Shown: positions 25,411-35,005, counted from the first letter of the stretch. The stretch: 64,000 bases of DNA from Phycisphaerales bacterium (GCA_016710275.1 JADJXS010000001.1:1302001-1366000); one strand, 5' to 3'. Made by a program: numbers and translations. Notes: a model not told the origin generated them from the letters alone.

Positions 25411-26337
25411 CTATGGCGGGGGCGGAACGTCGGCGAGTTTTCGCAGCCAGGCGGCGATCCTCACACCGTGATAGACCACGGCCCAGGCGCACACTCCCCA
25501 AAGCAGCACGGCGGCCTGAAAGGGGCGATCGCGCGTGACGACTTCGGTCGGCCCGTCGACGCGGCCGTGCTCGACCAGCAGGGCGAAGCGGAAGACGGCG
25601 AACACGACCAGCGGGGTGAGGTACATCAGGTAGTTGGTGCCGAAGTAGCCGACGGTGCGGGCGTCGACGGCGTAGAGCAGGTAGCTCATGACCGCGATGC
25701 CGGCGGTGACGGTGGTCATGTGGTTGAGCAGGTCGGGGGTGTAGACCAGCAGCGTGCGGCGATGCGCGCCGGCGTCGGGGCCGGTGCTGCCGTTGAGCGC
25801 GGCCAGTTCGCAGCGGCGCTTGGAGAAGCCCATGAACAGGCACAGGGTGAAGGTGCAGACGACCAGCCAGTGCGAGATTTCGACGTGCACCAGCACGGCG
25901 CCGGCGATGGCGCGGAGGACGAACCCGACGCCGATGGTGATGACGTCCAGCACGGCGATGTGCTTGAAGCTGAAGGTGTAGAAGAGCTGCAGGACGAGAT
26001 AGGTGACGACGCAGAGGAAGAAGCCGCGATCGAGCAGCCAACTACCGCCCAGGGAGGCGGCCAGCAGCGCGGCAATCAGGACGAGAGCGGACTGCGGGCT
26101 GACGGCGCCGCTGGCCAGCGGGCGGAATCGCTTGCGGGGGTGGAGGCGATCCTCCTCGCGGTCGTGCAGGTCGTTCATGACGTAGACGGCGCTGCTGATG
26201 AGCGAGAGCAGCAGGAACCCCAGCAGCGCGTCGGCCACGCTGGGCGCGTGATCGAGCTTGCGCCCGAAGACCAGCCCGGCGAAGACGAAGACGTTCTTGA
26301 CCCACTGCTGCGGGCGCATGAGCCGCAGAAACGCCAC
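25411..26337 (-). CDS. UbiA-family prenyltransferase, decaprenyl-phosphate phosphoribosyltransferase-like
   Basis: This 308-residue protein has about eight membrane segments and a UbiA core. It opens MRPQQWVKNVFVFAGLVFG, typical of the decaprenyl-phosphate phosphoribosyltransferase branch. The first Asp-rich motif is VMNDLHDREEDRLHPRKRFRP (NDxxDxxxD), and RPLASGAVS follows. In that branch the enzyme moves phosphoribose onto polyprenyl phosphate for wall arabinan. A GTG start at 26337 was chosen because GGGAG lies seven bases upstream; the ATG at 26319 is an alternative. The substrate pair is inferred from the branch. Confidence 0.78.
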   Translation of the reverse strand: MAFLRLMRPQQWVKNVFVFAGLVFGRKLDHAPSVADALLGFLLLSLISSAVYVMNDLHDREEDRLHPRKRFRPLASGAVSPQSALVLIAALLAASLGGSWLLDRGFFLCVVTYLVLQLFYTFSFKHIAVLDVITIGVGFVLRAIAGAVLVHVEISHWLVVCTFTLCLFMGFSKRRCELAALNGSTGPDAGAHRRTLLVYTPDLLNHMTTVTAGIAVMSYLLYAVDARTVGYFGTNYLMYLTPLVVFAVFRFALLVEHGRVDGPTEVVTRDRPFQAAVLLWGVCAWAVVYHGVRIAAWLRKLADVPPPP

Positions 26338-26518
26338 GCGCTGCTCCCGTGCCGCGTGCGTTCCGGACGGACGCCGGACGCTCCGCGAAGGGCGGATTGT
26401 GCGGCCCGCTGCGCCGGCGGTCAATTTTCGGACTGGTGCGGCGTGGTGAAACCGGGTGGCTTGGCGAGCCGATTCAGGCGATAGCGCCGCGGGTCCGCGG
26501 CTGCGGGAGGGCTGCGCG

Positions 26519-26821
26519 ATGCTGGTCGCGGGGTTGATTGCTGCGGGGATGATCGTGCTGCTGGTGGCGCGGCTGCGGGCGGTGGCGGAGCCGGCGCGCA
26601 CGCCGGCGGTGGAGAGCTACCGCGAGCAGGTTGAGGCGCAAGGGGATGTGTTGACGCTGCCGGTTCCGCCGGAGGTGTCGCGGCTGGTGCGCGGCGGGCA
26701 GCGTGACGCGGCGCTGGCGCGATTGCGGGAGATGGAGCCGCGGCTGACGGCGCGAACGGCGTCGGCGATCATCCGGCACATGTCGGAGGCGCTGGCGGCG
26801 GAGGGGGGCGCGAGGCGCTGA
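26519..26821 (+). CDS. Small membrane-anchored protein
   Basis: This 100-residue protein has one hydrophobic anchor (residues 2-18, LVAGLIAAGMIVLLVARL) and a charged cytoplasmic or periplasmic tail. The tail contains VPPEVSRLVRGGQRDAALARLREM, a helical pair that resembles a single TPR-like unit. GGGAGG sits nine bases before the ATG. It precedes a TPR protein and could pair with it, but no function can be assigned. Confidence 0.5.
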   Translation: MLVAGLIAAGMIVLLVARLRAVAEPARTPAVESYREQVEAQGDVLTLPVPPEVSRLVRGGQRDAALARLREMEPRLTARTASAIIRHMSEALAAEGGARR

Positions 26822-26909
26822 AATTGCGCTGGGGCGCAGCTCCGGCGCGGGGCGGCCGGTGGGCTGGCCGCGCGGTGCGCTCGGCGACGATTGAGGGGAG
26901 GTGAGCCGC

Positions 26910-28277
26910 ATGAATCCCGGAATGAGCTTGGTCGTGCTGGCAGGCTGCGTCGTTGGAGCGGCGGCGGAAACGCTGCGCGCGGCGCCGGCGCAGTTTGTAC
27001 GAACGCGCGACGTGCTGCTGGAGATTCGCCTCGATGGGGCGGACTCCGTGCGGGCGTGGGTGTCGGAGGACTTCACGACGACCTGGCGGCCGGTGGAACT
27101 GGCGCGGACCGGGGAGATCACGTACTGCTTTCGCGCGGAGCGCGACGGGGCTTACGCGTTCTACTTCGCGCCGGTGGGAGATTCGGCGGCTGCGGGGAAT
27201 CCATCGCGGCCGGATGACGGCACGATGGAGCGCATCGACGCGGAAGCGCGGAATGAGAGCGTCGCTCGTGAGGAAGGGAGCGGAGCCGGCGAGCCGCCGT
27301 GCAGCGGAGCGCCGCCGCACGCGCTGGTCGTGGTGGACAGCCAGCCGCCGCTGGTGCAATTTCGCGATCTGGTCGTCAGTGGCGATGCGGAGGACGCGAC
27401 CGCGTACGGTCGCATCGTGCTGATTGACGAGGACATCGTTCGGACGCGGCTGTTCTATCGAACGGCGCTGGACCCGACCTGGCGCGATGCGGGGGAGTTG
27501 CAACTGGCGGCGGGTCGCTTTGCGCATCCGCTGCCGCGGCTGACGGAAGCGCAGGTGGACCTGAGTATTTCGGCGACCGATCGGGCGGGGCATGTGTCGC
27601 ACGATCAGCGGCTGGGTGTGTCGGTGCCGCCGTCGGGTGCGATACCGGCGGAGTGGGCGAGTGCGGCATCGGCGGGTTCTCCCGGGGCGGTTGCGATGGA
27701 TGCGGGGTCCGCGGTGGATATTCCGCCGGGGGAGACGGCGCTACATTCGGTGATTGACGCGGCGCAGCATGGGCCGGACGCGGCGGCGACACAGCGGCGG
27801 GCGGCGGCCTTGCGGGCGATGGCGGCGCAGTTTGCGGCTGAGGGGCGTCACCCGCTGGCGATTGCGCGGCTGCGGGAGGCGCTGGCGGCGGCGCCGGATG
27901 ACCCCGATGTGCTGCGCGAACTGGCGCAGAGCGAGTACGCGACCGCCCGGTATGACGAGGCGCTGGGGCACTATGAGGCGGTGCTGCGGGCGCGGCCGGA
28001 GGATGCGGAGGCGCTGGACGGGCTGGCGCTGGTGGCGGCGACACAGCGGCGGTACCCTGACGCGCGGCGGGCGCTGGAGCGGCTTCTGAAGTTGCAGCCG
28101 GAGGTCGCCCGCACGTGGTTGAACTTCGGCGACGTGGAATATCGGATGGGGCAGACCGCCGAGGCGCGACGCGCCTGGGAGAAGGCGGAGGCGCTGTCCG
28201 GCTCGGAGGTGGAGGTGCGGGCCGGTGCGCAGCGACGGCTGCGGCTGCTGGCCGATGCACCGCCGCCGCTGCGCTGA
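26910..28277 (+). CDS. Exported tetratricopeptide-repeat protein
   Basis: The 455-residue protein starts with a signal peptide (MSLVVLAGCVVGAAAE). An N-terminal beta-rich half (RDVLLEIRLDGADSVRAWVS, then TTWRPVELARTGEITY) looks like an Ig-like domain. From about residue 305 there are three to four TPR units, e.g. HPLAIARLREALAAAPDD, YDEALGHYEAVLRARPED and YPDARRALERLLKLQPE. GGGAGG lies eight bases before the ATG at 26910. It probably acts as a scaffold in the envelope; partners are unknown. Confidence 0.65.
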   Translation: MNPGMSLVVLAGCVVGAAAETLRAAPAQFVRTRDVLLEIRLDGADSVRAWVSEDFTTTWRPVELARTGEITYCFRAERDGAYAFYFAPVGDSAAAGNPSRPDDGTMERIDAEARNESVAREEGSGAGEPPCSGAPPHALVVVDSQPPLVQFRDLVVSGDAEDATAYGRIVLIDEDIVRTRLFYRTALDPTWRDAGELQLAAGRFAHPLPRLTEAQVDLSISATDRAGHVSHDQRLGVSVPPSGAIPAEWASAASAGSPGAVAMDAGSAVDIPPGETALHSVIDAAQHGPDAAATQRRAAALRAMAAQFAAEGRHPLAIARLREALAAAPDDPDVLRELAQSEYATARYDEALGHYEAVLRARPEDAEALDGLALVAATQRRYPDARRALERLLKLQPEVARTWLNFGDVEYRMGQTAEARRAWEKAEALSGSEVEVRAGAQRRLRLLADAPPPLR

Positions 28278-28303
28278 TTCCGGCGTCGCCCGGCGGGTGA
28301 GAG

Positions 28304-29297
28304 ATGGCCAAGTCTGCCCGGCGCGGGGCGCCTCCCGCGGTGGTAATTTTCGGCGACGAGGAATTCCAGAAGGCGCAGGCGCTGGAGGCGGCGCTGGAGG
28401 AGGCGCTGCCGGCGGGAGCTGACCGGGCGCTGGCGGTCTGCGATCTCGACGCGACGATGAGCGAGGATTCGGGCGGGCCGTCGCTGGCGGGGGTGCTGAC
28501 GGATCTGCGCACGCTGCCATTTCTGACCGAGCGGCGGGTGGTCATCATCCGCGATGCGGACAAATTCATCTCTGCGCACCGCGAGCGGCTGGAGCATTAC
28601 GTTCGCGCGGCGTCCGAGACCGGCACGCTGATCCTGATCTGTCGCAGCTTTCCGCACGTTGCGGCTGTACAAGGCGATCGACGCGGCCGGCGGCCGGATC
28701 GTGGAGTGCAAGAAGCTCAATTCCCGGGCGCTGGCCGAGTTTGCGGTGGAGCAGGCGCGCGGATTGGGGAAGAGGCTGTCGCCGGCGGTGGCGGGGCGGC
28801 TGGTTGACCGGATCGGGACGGAGCAGGGGCAGGTCGCGGCCGAGGTCGAGAAGCTGGCCCTGTATTGCGGCGCGCGGGCCGAAATCGCCGACGCGGACGT
28901 GACGGAACTGGTCGGCATGTCACGCGAAGAGCGAATCTTCGCGGTGCTGGACGCTGCGGCGCTGGGACGGCCCGCCGAGGCGCTGCGGCTGTGGCAGCAG
29001 GTGATGCGCAGCGACCCGGCAGCGGTTTACAAGGCGATGGGCGGGATGGCGTACATGGCGCGGCGCTGGATCGGGGCGGCGCAGGCCGTGCGGAACGGTG
29101 AATCGGTGCATGCGGTCGCGCCGCGGGTGGGGATGTACGGGCGCGGAAATGAGCTGGAGCAGATTCTGCGCCGTCAGTCGCCGGGGCGGCTGGCGTGGCT
29201 GCTGGCCGAGTTGGGGGATCTGGACTGGCAAGTCAAGAGCGGGATGCGGTCGATGGAGATGGGGGTGGAGGCGCTGCTGCTGCGACTGGCGGTGTAA
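28304..29297 (+). CDS. holA: DNA polymerase III delta subunit, interrupted by a frameshift
   Basis: The clamp-loader delta subunit is spread over two frames. The first, from the ATG at 28304, holds the N-terminal AAA+-like domain (VVIFGDEEFQKAQALEAALEE, LPFLTERRVVIIRDADKFI, TLILICRSFP). From about 28659 the match continues one frame on, with RLYKAIDAAGGRIVECKKLN, FAVEQARGLGKRLSP, and a C-terminal collar domain ending LLLRLAV. Joined, the protein would be about 330 residues, normal for HolA. The junction needs either one base removed or two added near 28650-28660. HolA is essential, so a sequence error is plausible. Confidence 0.8.
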
Positions 29298-29370
29298 GCC
29301 GGCGGGCGCGGCGGGGTCTAAGGCGGCGCTCGATCCGCGGTTCATTGTCGTTCACTATCGGGAGCAGGGC

Positions 29371-30786
29371 ATGGAGGCGCGCCCCCGTTCGGCTACGCAT
29401 CTCACTCTCCGTTCGCCTACCGCATTGCGCGGCACGACTGGCCGATGGCTCCGCCTGCTCGCGTGCGGGCTATGCGGGGGTGCGCTGACGGGGTGCCTGA
29501 ATCCGCCGTCGGGGCCGGCCCCGCGCGCGAAGGAGCATGCTCCGCCGCAGGAACCGGCGCTGATCGTGGAGGATGCTCAGGGGGCGACGCCGGAGGATGC
29601 GGCGCTGTCGGGACGCGTGGCGGCGTACCTGGAGTCGCTGGAGGGCGCAGGATCACGCAAAACAGGTTCGAACGCAGCAATCGAGCAGCAAACACGCCCA
29701 TCGGCGACAGCCGGCGCCGAATCGCGCTCGCCGGGCACACCGGAGCGGCCGAACTCTGAACCGGCGAAGGTCATCTCGGACCAGACGGCGGGGCCTGTTC
29801 ACGCGCACCTGGCGGGCGCGAGCGGTGCGCCGACCGCGCAGGTGCAATTGCCGCTGATTGCGGAAGGGTCGGGCCGCAACAGTGCGACGCCGCTGGGTGC
29901 TGGCGGAGTGGAGCGCGGGGCTGGTGCGGTCGGCGGTGCGCCGCCGGCAGTGGAGAAGAGCGGCCCGAGCGGGGCGGAGGGCGGGATGGTCGGGATGAAC
30001 ACGCCGTTGCGGCCGCGGCCGCGAATTGTGAGCGTGGTGGCGCGTTCGGCGCCGGAGCCGGTGGGGGCGGAGGTGACAGCGGCGCGGGTGAATGAGCCGG
30101 CGGTGCGTGGCTCGGCGGACGCCGGGATGGCGGAATTTATCGAACGGTGGCGGGCGTCGAGTGATGATTCGTCGTTTTCGCGGCAATTGGAAGAGCGGCT
30201 GCTGCACGTGGTCAGCGGAGATATGGAGCAGGCGCGCGCTCCGCTGATCCGCGTGACGGATTCGGAAGCGCGGACGGCGGCGCGACTGGTGGAAGCGCTG
30301 ATCGCGGTTCGCGACGGCCGCGAGGACCGGGTGGTGCTGATCGAGGCGGCGGCCGAGGCGCTGCGCGAGGAATCGGGGGTCCGCATTCCGGTGCTGGCGG
30401 CCTGTCGCGAGGTGCGCGGGTATGGTCAATATGAGCCGATTGCGGAGGGCGAACTGGTTTCCGGGATCGCGGCGGAGATCGTGGTGTATGTCGAGGCATC
30501 GGATTTTCGCAGTGAGCGGCAGGCGGATGGTGCGTACCTGACGCGGTTCGAGCTGCGAACGCGGGTGCTGAGCCGCAGCGGGGACGTGGTGGTGGAGGAG
30601 CATGATCCGCGGATCGAGGACCGCTGTCGCAACCGGCGGCGGGATTGCTTTATTCCGCGGTTGATCCGCATTCCCGGGACGTTGCCGGCGGGTGAGTATG
30701 TGCTAAAAGTCACCTTGACGGATACACTTGGGGGCAGCGTTGCGGAGGTGGGTACGGCGCTGAAGGTGCGTGCTCCGCGGCGCTAA
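29371..30786 (+). CDS. Putative lipoprotein of unknown function
   Basis: The 471-residue protein has a long basic N-terminus and a hydrophobic segment ending ALTGC, a lipobox at about residues 39-43. A low-complexity Ala/Gly/Pro/Glu region runs to about residue 270. The C-terminal 200 residues are structured, with ARTAARLVEALIAVRDGRED, ESGVRIPVLAACREVRGYG and EIVVYVEASDFRSERQADG, ending in a beta strand. GGGAG lies six bases before the ATG. The C-terminal domain may recur in planctomycete envelope proteins, but I cannot name it. Confidence 0.6.
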   Translation: MEARPRSATHLTLRSPTALRGTTGRWLRLLACGLCGGALTGCLNPPSGPAPRAKEHAPPQEPALIVEDAQGATPEDAALSGRVAAYLESLEGAGSRKTGSNAAIEQQTRPSATAGAESRSPGTPERPNSEPAKVISDQTAGPVHAHLAGASGAPTAQVQLPLIAEGSGRNSATPLGAGGVERGAGAVGGAPPAVEKSGPSGAEGGMVGMNTPLRPRPRIVSVVARSAPEPVGAEVTAARVNEPAVRGSADAGMAEFIERWRASSDDSSFSRQLEERLLHVVSGDMEQARAPLIRVTDSEARTAARLVEALIAVRDGREDRVVLIEAAAEALREESGVRIPVLAACREVRGYGQYEPIAEGELVSGIAAEIVVYVEASDFRSERQADGAYLTRFELRTRVLSRSGDVVVEEHDPRIEDRCRNRRRDCFIPRLIRIPGTLPAGEYVLKVTLTDTLGGSVAEVGTALKVRAPRR

Positions 30787-30838
30787 GTCGGTCTGCGCCC
30801 GCAAGCGGGCGGAAGGCCCAGCGCGGAGAGCATCTGAC

Positions 30839-31378
30839 GTGAACGTGCCACGGTTCCTCCGCCGCATTTTCCGACTCCCCTATGACGGGTTGCGTCATTT
30901 CGGCGTGGTTGATGAGGGGGTTCTGTACCGCAGCGGGCAGCCGCGACCGGACGAGGTGTCGGAGCTGATCCGGCGGCACGGGCTGCGCACGGTGGTGAGC
31001 CTGCGCGGGGCACGCGACGCGGATGACCCGGATTCATGGGAATCGGCGGAGCGGGCGGCGTGCGAGGCGGGCGGGGCACAGTTTGTCACGATTCCCTGCA
31101 ATCACAAGAACCCGCCGACGGCGGAGCAGGTTGAGCAATTTCTGTCGATCGTCCGGGATCCGGCGCGAAGGCCGGTATTGGTGCATTGCCGGCTGGGGCA
31201 GCAGCGGACGCTGCTGTTCTGCGCGCTGTACCGCGTGCACGTGCAGGGGATGGACCCGACCGAGGCGGAGAAGGAGATGGATGAGCTGGGCTTCAACGTC
31301 CGGCACTATCGTCATCAGCGGCTGCTGGGGGCGTTTCGGGAATTTTGTCGCGCCCGCGCGGCGCGTGCGTCCTCCTAG
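30839..31378 (+). CDS. Dual-specificity-type protein tyrosine phosphatase
   Basis: This 179-residue protein has the Cys-based phosphatase loop HCRLGQQRT (residues 120-128), in which Cys121 is the nucleophile and Arg127 binds phosphate. The N-terminal YRSGQPRPDEVSELIRRHGL and VVSLRG are typical of Siw14/PFA-DSP-like and related atypical dual-specificity enzymes. The likely general acid lies in the loop with CNHKNPPTAEQ. The GTG at 30839 follows GGAGAG by eight bases. Substrates, phospho-protein or phosphoinositide, are not predictable. It sits in a run of plus-strand genes with anmK 16 bases after. Confidence 0.8.
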   Translation: MNVPRFLRRIFRLPYDGLRHFGVVDEGVLYRSGQPRPDEVSELIRRHGLRTVVSLRGARDADDPDSWESAERAACEAGGAQFVTIPCNHKNPPTAEQVEQFLSIVRDPARRPVLVHCRLGQQRTLLFCALYRVHVQGMDPTEAEKEMDELGFNVRHYRHQRLLGAFREFCRARAARASS

Positions 31379-31393
31379 GCGACAGGGCGACCG

Positions 31394-32488
31394 ATGGCGC
31401 GCAGGCTCGTGATCGGCTGCATGAGCGGCACCAGCCTGGATGGGCTGGATGCGGCGCTGGTGGAGATCGAGGGCACGGGGCTGGCGATGCAGGCGCGGTT
31501 CCTGGAGCTGCGCAGCCGGCCGTTCGGCGAACTGGAAAAGCGGCTGCGGAGCCTGGCGGACCAGTCGCCGATGTCCTCGGGGGCGATCGCGCGAATTCGC
31601 GGGGAATTCGTGGCGCTGCACGTCGAGCTGGTGCGCGAGCTGGCTGGCGGGCGGCGGCCGGACCTGATCGTCGTGCATGGCCAGACGATTCACCATTGCC
31701 CACCGCTGACGTGGCAGCTCTTCGACCCGGCGCCGCTCGTGCACGCGCTGCGCGCGCCGGTGGTGTGCGATCTGCGGAATGCGGACGTGGCCGCAGGGGG
31801 GCAGGGAGCGCCGATTACGCCGCTGGCGGACTTCATCCTCTTTCGCGATGCGCGGGAGCGCCGCGCCGTGGTGAACCTGGGCGGATTCGTGAACTTCACC
31901 TGGCTGCCGGCGGTGCAGGGGCGAGCAGCGTCGGAGTTGATCACCGAGATCCGCGGCGGGGATGTCTGCGTCTGCAACCAGTTGCTCAATGAGGTGTCGC
32001 GGCGGGCGTTTGCTGAGCCGCATGATGATCGCGGGCGTCGTGCGGGCGAGGCTGCAGCGCCACCGGCGCTGCGAGAATCGCTGCGGCGGCTGCTGGCCAC
32101 GCAGGCGACCGGCCGGTCGTTGGGAACGGGGGATGAGTGTCGCGAGTGGGCCGAGCAGTTCCTGGTGCGCTTCTCGGGGGAGCAACTGTTGCGGGCCTGC
32201 TGCGAGGTGATCGCGAGTTGCATCGGAGCGGCGCTGGAGGGGAAGGCTGATCGGGTGCTGTTGGCGGGGGGCGGGGCGCGCAATGAGACGTTGTCGCGGC
32301 TGATCGCGGAATCGACGGGCGTGGCGACGGGGCGCACGGACGAGTTCGGCATTCCGATCGACGCGCGCGAGGCGGCGGAAATGGCGGTACTGGGAGCGCT
32401 GGCGGCTGACGGCGTGCAGATCACGCTGCCGCAGGTGACGAAGCCGACCTCGGCGGTCGGACGCGCCGGAGTGTGGGCGTATCCGTAA
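31394..32488 (+). CDS. anmK: Anhydro-N-acetylmuramic acid kinase
   Basis: This 364-residue ASKHA-fold kinase opens IGCMSGTSLDGLDAALVEI, the phosphate-1 loop that defines AnmK. VVHGQTIHHCPP holds the substrate site and VCDLRNADVAAGGQGAPITPLAD follows. VVNLGGFVNFTWL and LLAGGGARNETLSRLI complete the family pattern. AnmK converts anhydro-MurNAc to MurNAc-6-phosphate in peptidoglycan recycling. Its presence supports a peptidoglycan wall in this planctomycete. The gap to the arginase gene is 15 bases, which suggests a shared transcript. Confidence 0.93.
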   Translation: MARRLVIGCMSGTSLDGLDAALVEIEGTGLAMQARFLELRSRPFGELEKRLRSLADQSPMSSGAIARIRGEFVALHVELVRELAGGRRPDLIVVHGQTIHHCPPLTWQLFDPAPLVHALRAPVVCDLRNADVAAGGQGAPITPLADFILFRDARERRAVVNLGGFVNFTWLPAVQGRAASELITEIRGGDVCVCNQLLNEVSRRAFAEPHDDRGRRAGEAAAPPALRESLRRLLATQATGRSLGTGDECREWAEQFLVRFSGEQLLRACCEVIASCIGAALEGKADRVLLAGGGARNETLSRLIAESTGVATGRTDEFGIPIDAREAAEMAVLGALAADGVQITLPQVTKPTSAVGRAGVWAYP

Positions 32489-32503
32489 GGCGAGGAGGCG
32501 GGC

Positions 32504-33403
32504 GTGGTGATCCGGCTGGTCGGCGTGGCGGCGGGGCGCGGGGCATCGACGCCGGGGGCGGAGGGCGGGCCGCGCGCTCTGCGGCGCGCGGGTCTGGTGG
32601 AGCGGCTGGCGTCGGCGGGGCGGGTGGTCGAGGACCTGGGGGACATTCCGGGGGTGTTTGAGACGCGCTTTGCGGACGGGCCGGCGCGGCGGCTGATTCA
32701 CCACCTGCCGCACGTGATGCAGGTGAATCGGCATCTGCATGCGTGCGTGCTGGGAGCGCGGAGAAAGCATGCGGCGGATTTTCTGCTGATCATCGGCGGG
32801 GATCACAGCATGGCGATCGGCGCGATGGCGGGGTTGAGCGACTCCTGCGGGAGGCTGGGGCTGCTGTGGCTTGATGCGCATGGGGATTTCAACACGCCGG
32901 AGTCCAGCCCGTCGGGCAGCGCGCATGGGATGAGCCTGGCGGTCTGCTGCGGGCGCGGGCCGGAGGTGCTGCGCGGCATTGCGGATCGCGATCCGATGGT
33001 GCGCGAAGAAGACGTTTTTCTGTACGGGTGCCGTGAGTTGGATCCGCCGGAGGCGAAGCTGCTGGCGGGCAGCCGGGTGCATGTGCTGTCGGCGCAGGAA
33101 TGGCGAGTGCAGGGAGTGACGAGAGCGGCGCTGGGGGCGGCGCGCGACCTGGCGGCGCGGTGCGACCACGTGCACCTGAGCTTTGACATTGACGTGATGG
33201 ATGCAGCGCTGGTTCCGGGGACGGGCACGCCGAGCCGCGGCGGGCTGTCGCGGGCGGAGGGGTTGTCGCTGCTGACGGAATTGGGGCGGACGGGGCTGGT
33301 GGGGTCGGCGGAATTTGTAGAGTACAACCCGAAGCTCGACGTGGATGGATGCACGGGTGCGCTGATGCTGGAGTTGATCGCGGCGCTGCTTGGCTCGGCG
33401 TGA
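32504..33403 (+). CDS. rocF: Arginase / ureohydrolase family enzyme
   Basis: The 299-residue protein has the binuclear manganese site motifs: IGGDHSMAIGAM, LLWLDAHGDFNTPESS (with three metal ligands) and LSFDIDVMDAALVPGTGTP. HGMSLAVCCGR follows the substrate loop, as in arginase proper. Arginase hydrolyses arginine to ornithine and urea. The GTG start at 32504 follows GAGGAGG. No other arginine-degrading gene is next to it. Agmatinase and formiminoglutamase share the metal motifs, but SSPSGSAHGM favours arginase. Confidence 0.87.
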   Translation: MVIRLVGVAAGRGASTPGAEGGPRALRRAGLVERLASAGRVVEDLGDIPGVFETRFADGPARRLIHHLPHVMQVNRHLHACVLGARRKHAADFLLIIGGDHSMAIGAMAGLSDSCGRLGLLWLDAHGDFNTPESSPSGSAHGMSLAVCCGRGPEVLRGIADRDPMVREEDVFLYGCRELDPPEAKLLAGSRVHVLSAQEWRVQGVTRAALGAARDLAARCDHVHLSFDIDVMDAALVPGTGTPSRGGLSRAEGLSLLTELGRTGLVGSAEFVEYNPKLDVDGCTGALMLELIAALLGSA

Positions 33404-33449
33404 CAGGGTTTGAGTCCTGCGCTGATGGGCGGGATGTCTGCACCTCGAG

Positions 33450-33478
33450 GATGCGCGCACCGCGCTGATGCGCGCATC
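33450..33478 (+). terminator. Hairpin after the arginase gene
   Basis: GATGCGCGC at 33450-33458 pairs perfectly with GCGCGCATC at 33470-33478, 47 bases after the stop. Only ACAAAG follows, so it lacks a T-run and may be a factor-dependent terminator or merely a stabilising hairpin. Confidence 0.4.
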
Positions 33479-33622
33479 ACAAAGATGGCGGTTCGAGCAC
33501 GCGCGGGGCGAGGATGTCGGCGCTACAATGGGGCAGGTTCGAGCGGGGGCGCGAGATTGCGCCGGAGACGGCGGTGAGAGAGCGCCGGTGACGGCCGGCC
33601 GGATTGTCGGAGGAACGCGCTG

Positions 33623-34840
33623 ATGGCCAACCCGGTGATTGCGGATCGCGTGCGATCGGACATGCAGGCGGCGTCTTGGGTGCGCGAGATGTTCGAGCGC
33701 GGGCGGCGGCTCAAGGCGAGGCTGGGGGAGAAAAACGTCCATGATTTTTCGCTGGGCAATCCGAATGCGGCTCCGCCGGCGGCGTTCTTTGACGCGTTGA
33801 GGGCGGTGGCGGCCGAGAGCACGCCGCAGAATCACCGCTACATGAACAACGCCGGTTTCGACGAGAGCCGGGCGGCCGTCGCGGCGCTTCTGTCGCGCGA
33901 GATTCGTGCGCCGATCGACGCGGCGGGGGTGCTGCTGACGTGCGGGGCGGCGGGCGCGATGAACGTGGTGCTGCGGGCGATCCTGAATCCGCAGGACGAG
34001 GTGGTCGTCTTTGCGCCCTACTTCCCGGAGTATCGCTTTTACATCGAACAGGCCGGGGGGCGGATGGTTGTGGCGGAGTCCACGCCGGAATTCCAGGTGG
34101 ACGCGCGGGCGCTGCGCGCGGCGGTGACGCCCCGGACGCGCGCCGTCATCGTCAACTCGCCCAACAATCCGACGGGGGTCGTGTACACGAGCGAGGCGCT
34201 GGCGGCGCTGGCCGAATTGCTGCGGGAGGTGGATCAGCCGGGGCGGCCGCTGTACCTGATCTGCGACGACATCTACCGGCGGCTGGTGTTTGATCAGCCG
34301 TGGTGCCCCGCGCCCGCGCCGCTGTATCACCGCTCGATCATCACGTCGAGCTACTCGAAGGACCTGAGCGTGCCGGGGGAGCGGATCGGTTACGTCGCGC
34401 TGCCGCCGCCGCTGCCGGAGCGCGAGCTGCTGTTTTCGGCGATGACGATGCTGAACCGCACGCTGGGGTTTGTGAATGCACCGGCGCTGCAGCAGCGGAT
34501 CATTGCGCGCTGCGCGGACGCGCTGGGGGACGTCGGGTTCTACCGGAGCAACCGCGACCTGCTGTGCGGAGCGCTGCGCGAGATGGGGTATGAGCTGACG
34601 ACGCCGGGCGGGGCGTTCTATGCGTTTCCGCGCAGCCCGATCACGGACGACGTGAAGTTCATCGGCATCCTGGAGGAGCACAACATCCTGGCGGTGCCGG
34701 GGGTCGGGTTCGGCCGGCCGGGGCATGTGCGGTTCAGTTTCTGCGTGGCGCGGGAGACGATCGAACGGGCGCTGGACGGTCTGGCGGCGGCGCTGCGGGC
34801 AGCGCGGGCGGGCGCGGCGCCGACATCCGCGCGGCGTTGA
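33623..34840 (+). CDS. Class I/II pyridoxal-phosphate aminotransferase
   Basis: This 405-residue enzyme has a fold-type I aminotransferase core. FSLGNPNAAPP and HRYMNNAGFDESR build the active-site entrance, VLLTCGAAGAMNVVLRAIL binds the cofactor phosphate, VNSPNNPTGVVYT contains the conserved Asn, ICDDIYRRL the Asp that pairs with the pyridine ring, and SSYSKDLSVPGERIGY the Schiff-base Lys. RFSFCVARETIERAL carries the carboxylate-binding Arg. The protein resembles aspartate-type aminotransferases, but the substrate cannot be fixed. It starts 22 bases after GGTGAGAG with weak ribosome binding. Confidence 0.88.
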   Translation: MANPVIADRVRSDMQAASWVREMFERGRRLKARLGEKNVHDFSLGNPNAAPPAAFFDALRAVAAESTPQNHRYMNNAGFDESRAAVAALLSREIRAPIDAAGVLLTCGAAGAMNVVLRAILNPQDEVVVFAPYFPEYRFYIEQAGGRMVVAESTPEFQVDARALRAAVTPRTRAVIVNSPNNPTGVVYTSEALAALAELLREVDQPGRPLYLICDDIYRRLVFDQPWCPAPAPLYHRSIITSSYSKDLSVPGERIGYVALPPPLPERELLFSAMTMLNRTLGFVNAPALQQRIIARCADALGDVGFYRSNRDLLCGALREMGYELTTPGGAFYAFPRSPITDDVKFIGILEEHNILAVPGVGFGRPGHVRFSFCVARETIERALDGLAAALRAARAGAAPTSARR

Positions 34841-35005
34841 TGCGCGTCCGCGACGGAGGGTCGGTCGGGGCGGCAGCGGGGGAACGGCGGGGGCTTCGTA
34901 ATTGTGCGGGATGAGGCGCTGCGGTGCGCCGGGGGCGCGGCGCGGGTGGGCGTTGCGCGTGCGCGTGGTCACTGGGATTTCGCGGGTTCAACCAGGCAGG
35001 GGTGA

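Noticed and set aside
25267..26484. A 405-codon plus-strand frame opposite the UbiA-family gene
   Set aside because: The minus strand encodes a complete UbiA prenyltransferase with both motifs. The plus-strand product is a Glu/Gly/Gln-rich shadow.
31034..34972. A 1312-codon open frame on the minus strand
   Set aside because: It runs antisense across the phosphatase, anmK, arginase and aminotransferase genes, all of which have clear family motifs. Its product is Arg/Pro/His-rich without any domain, as expected for a shadow frame in GC-rich DNA.
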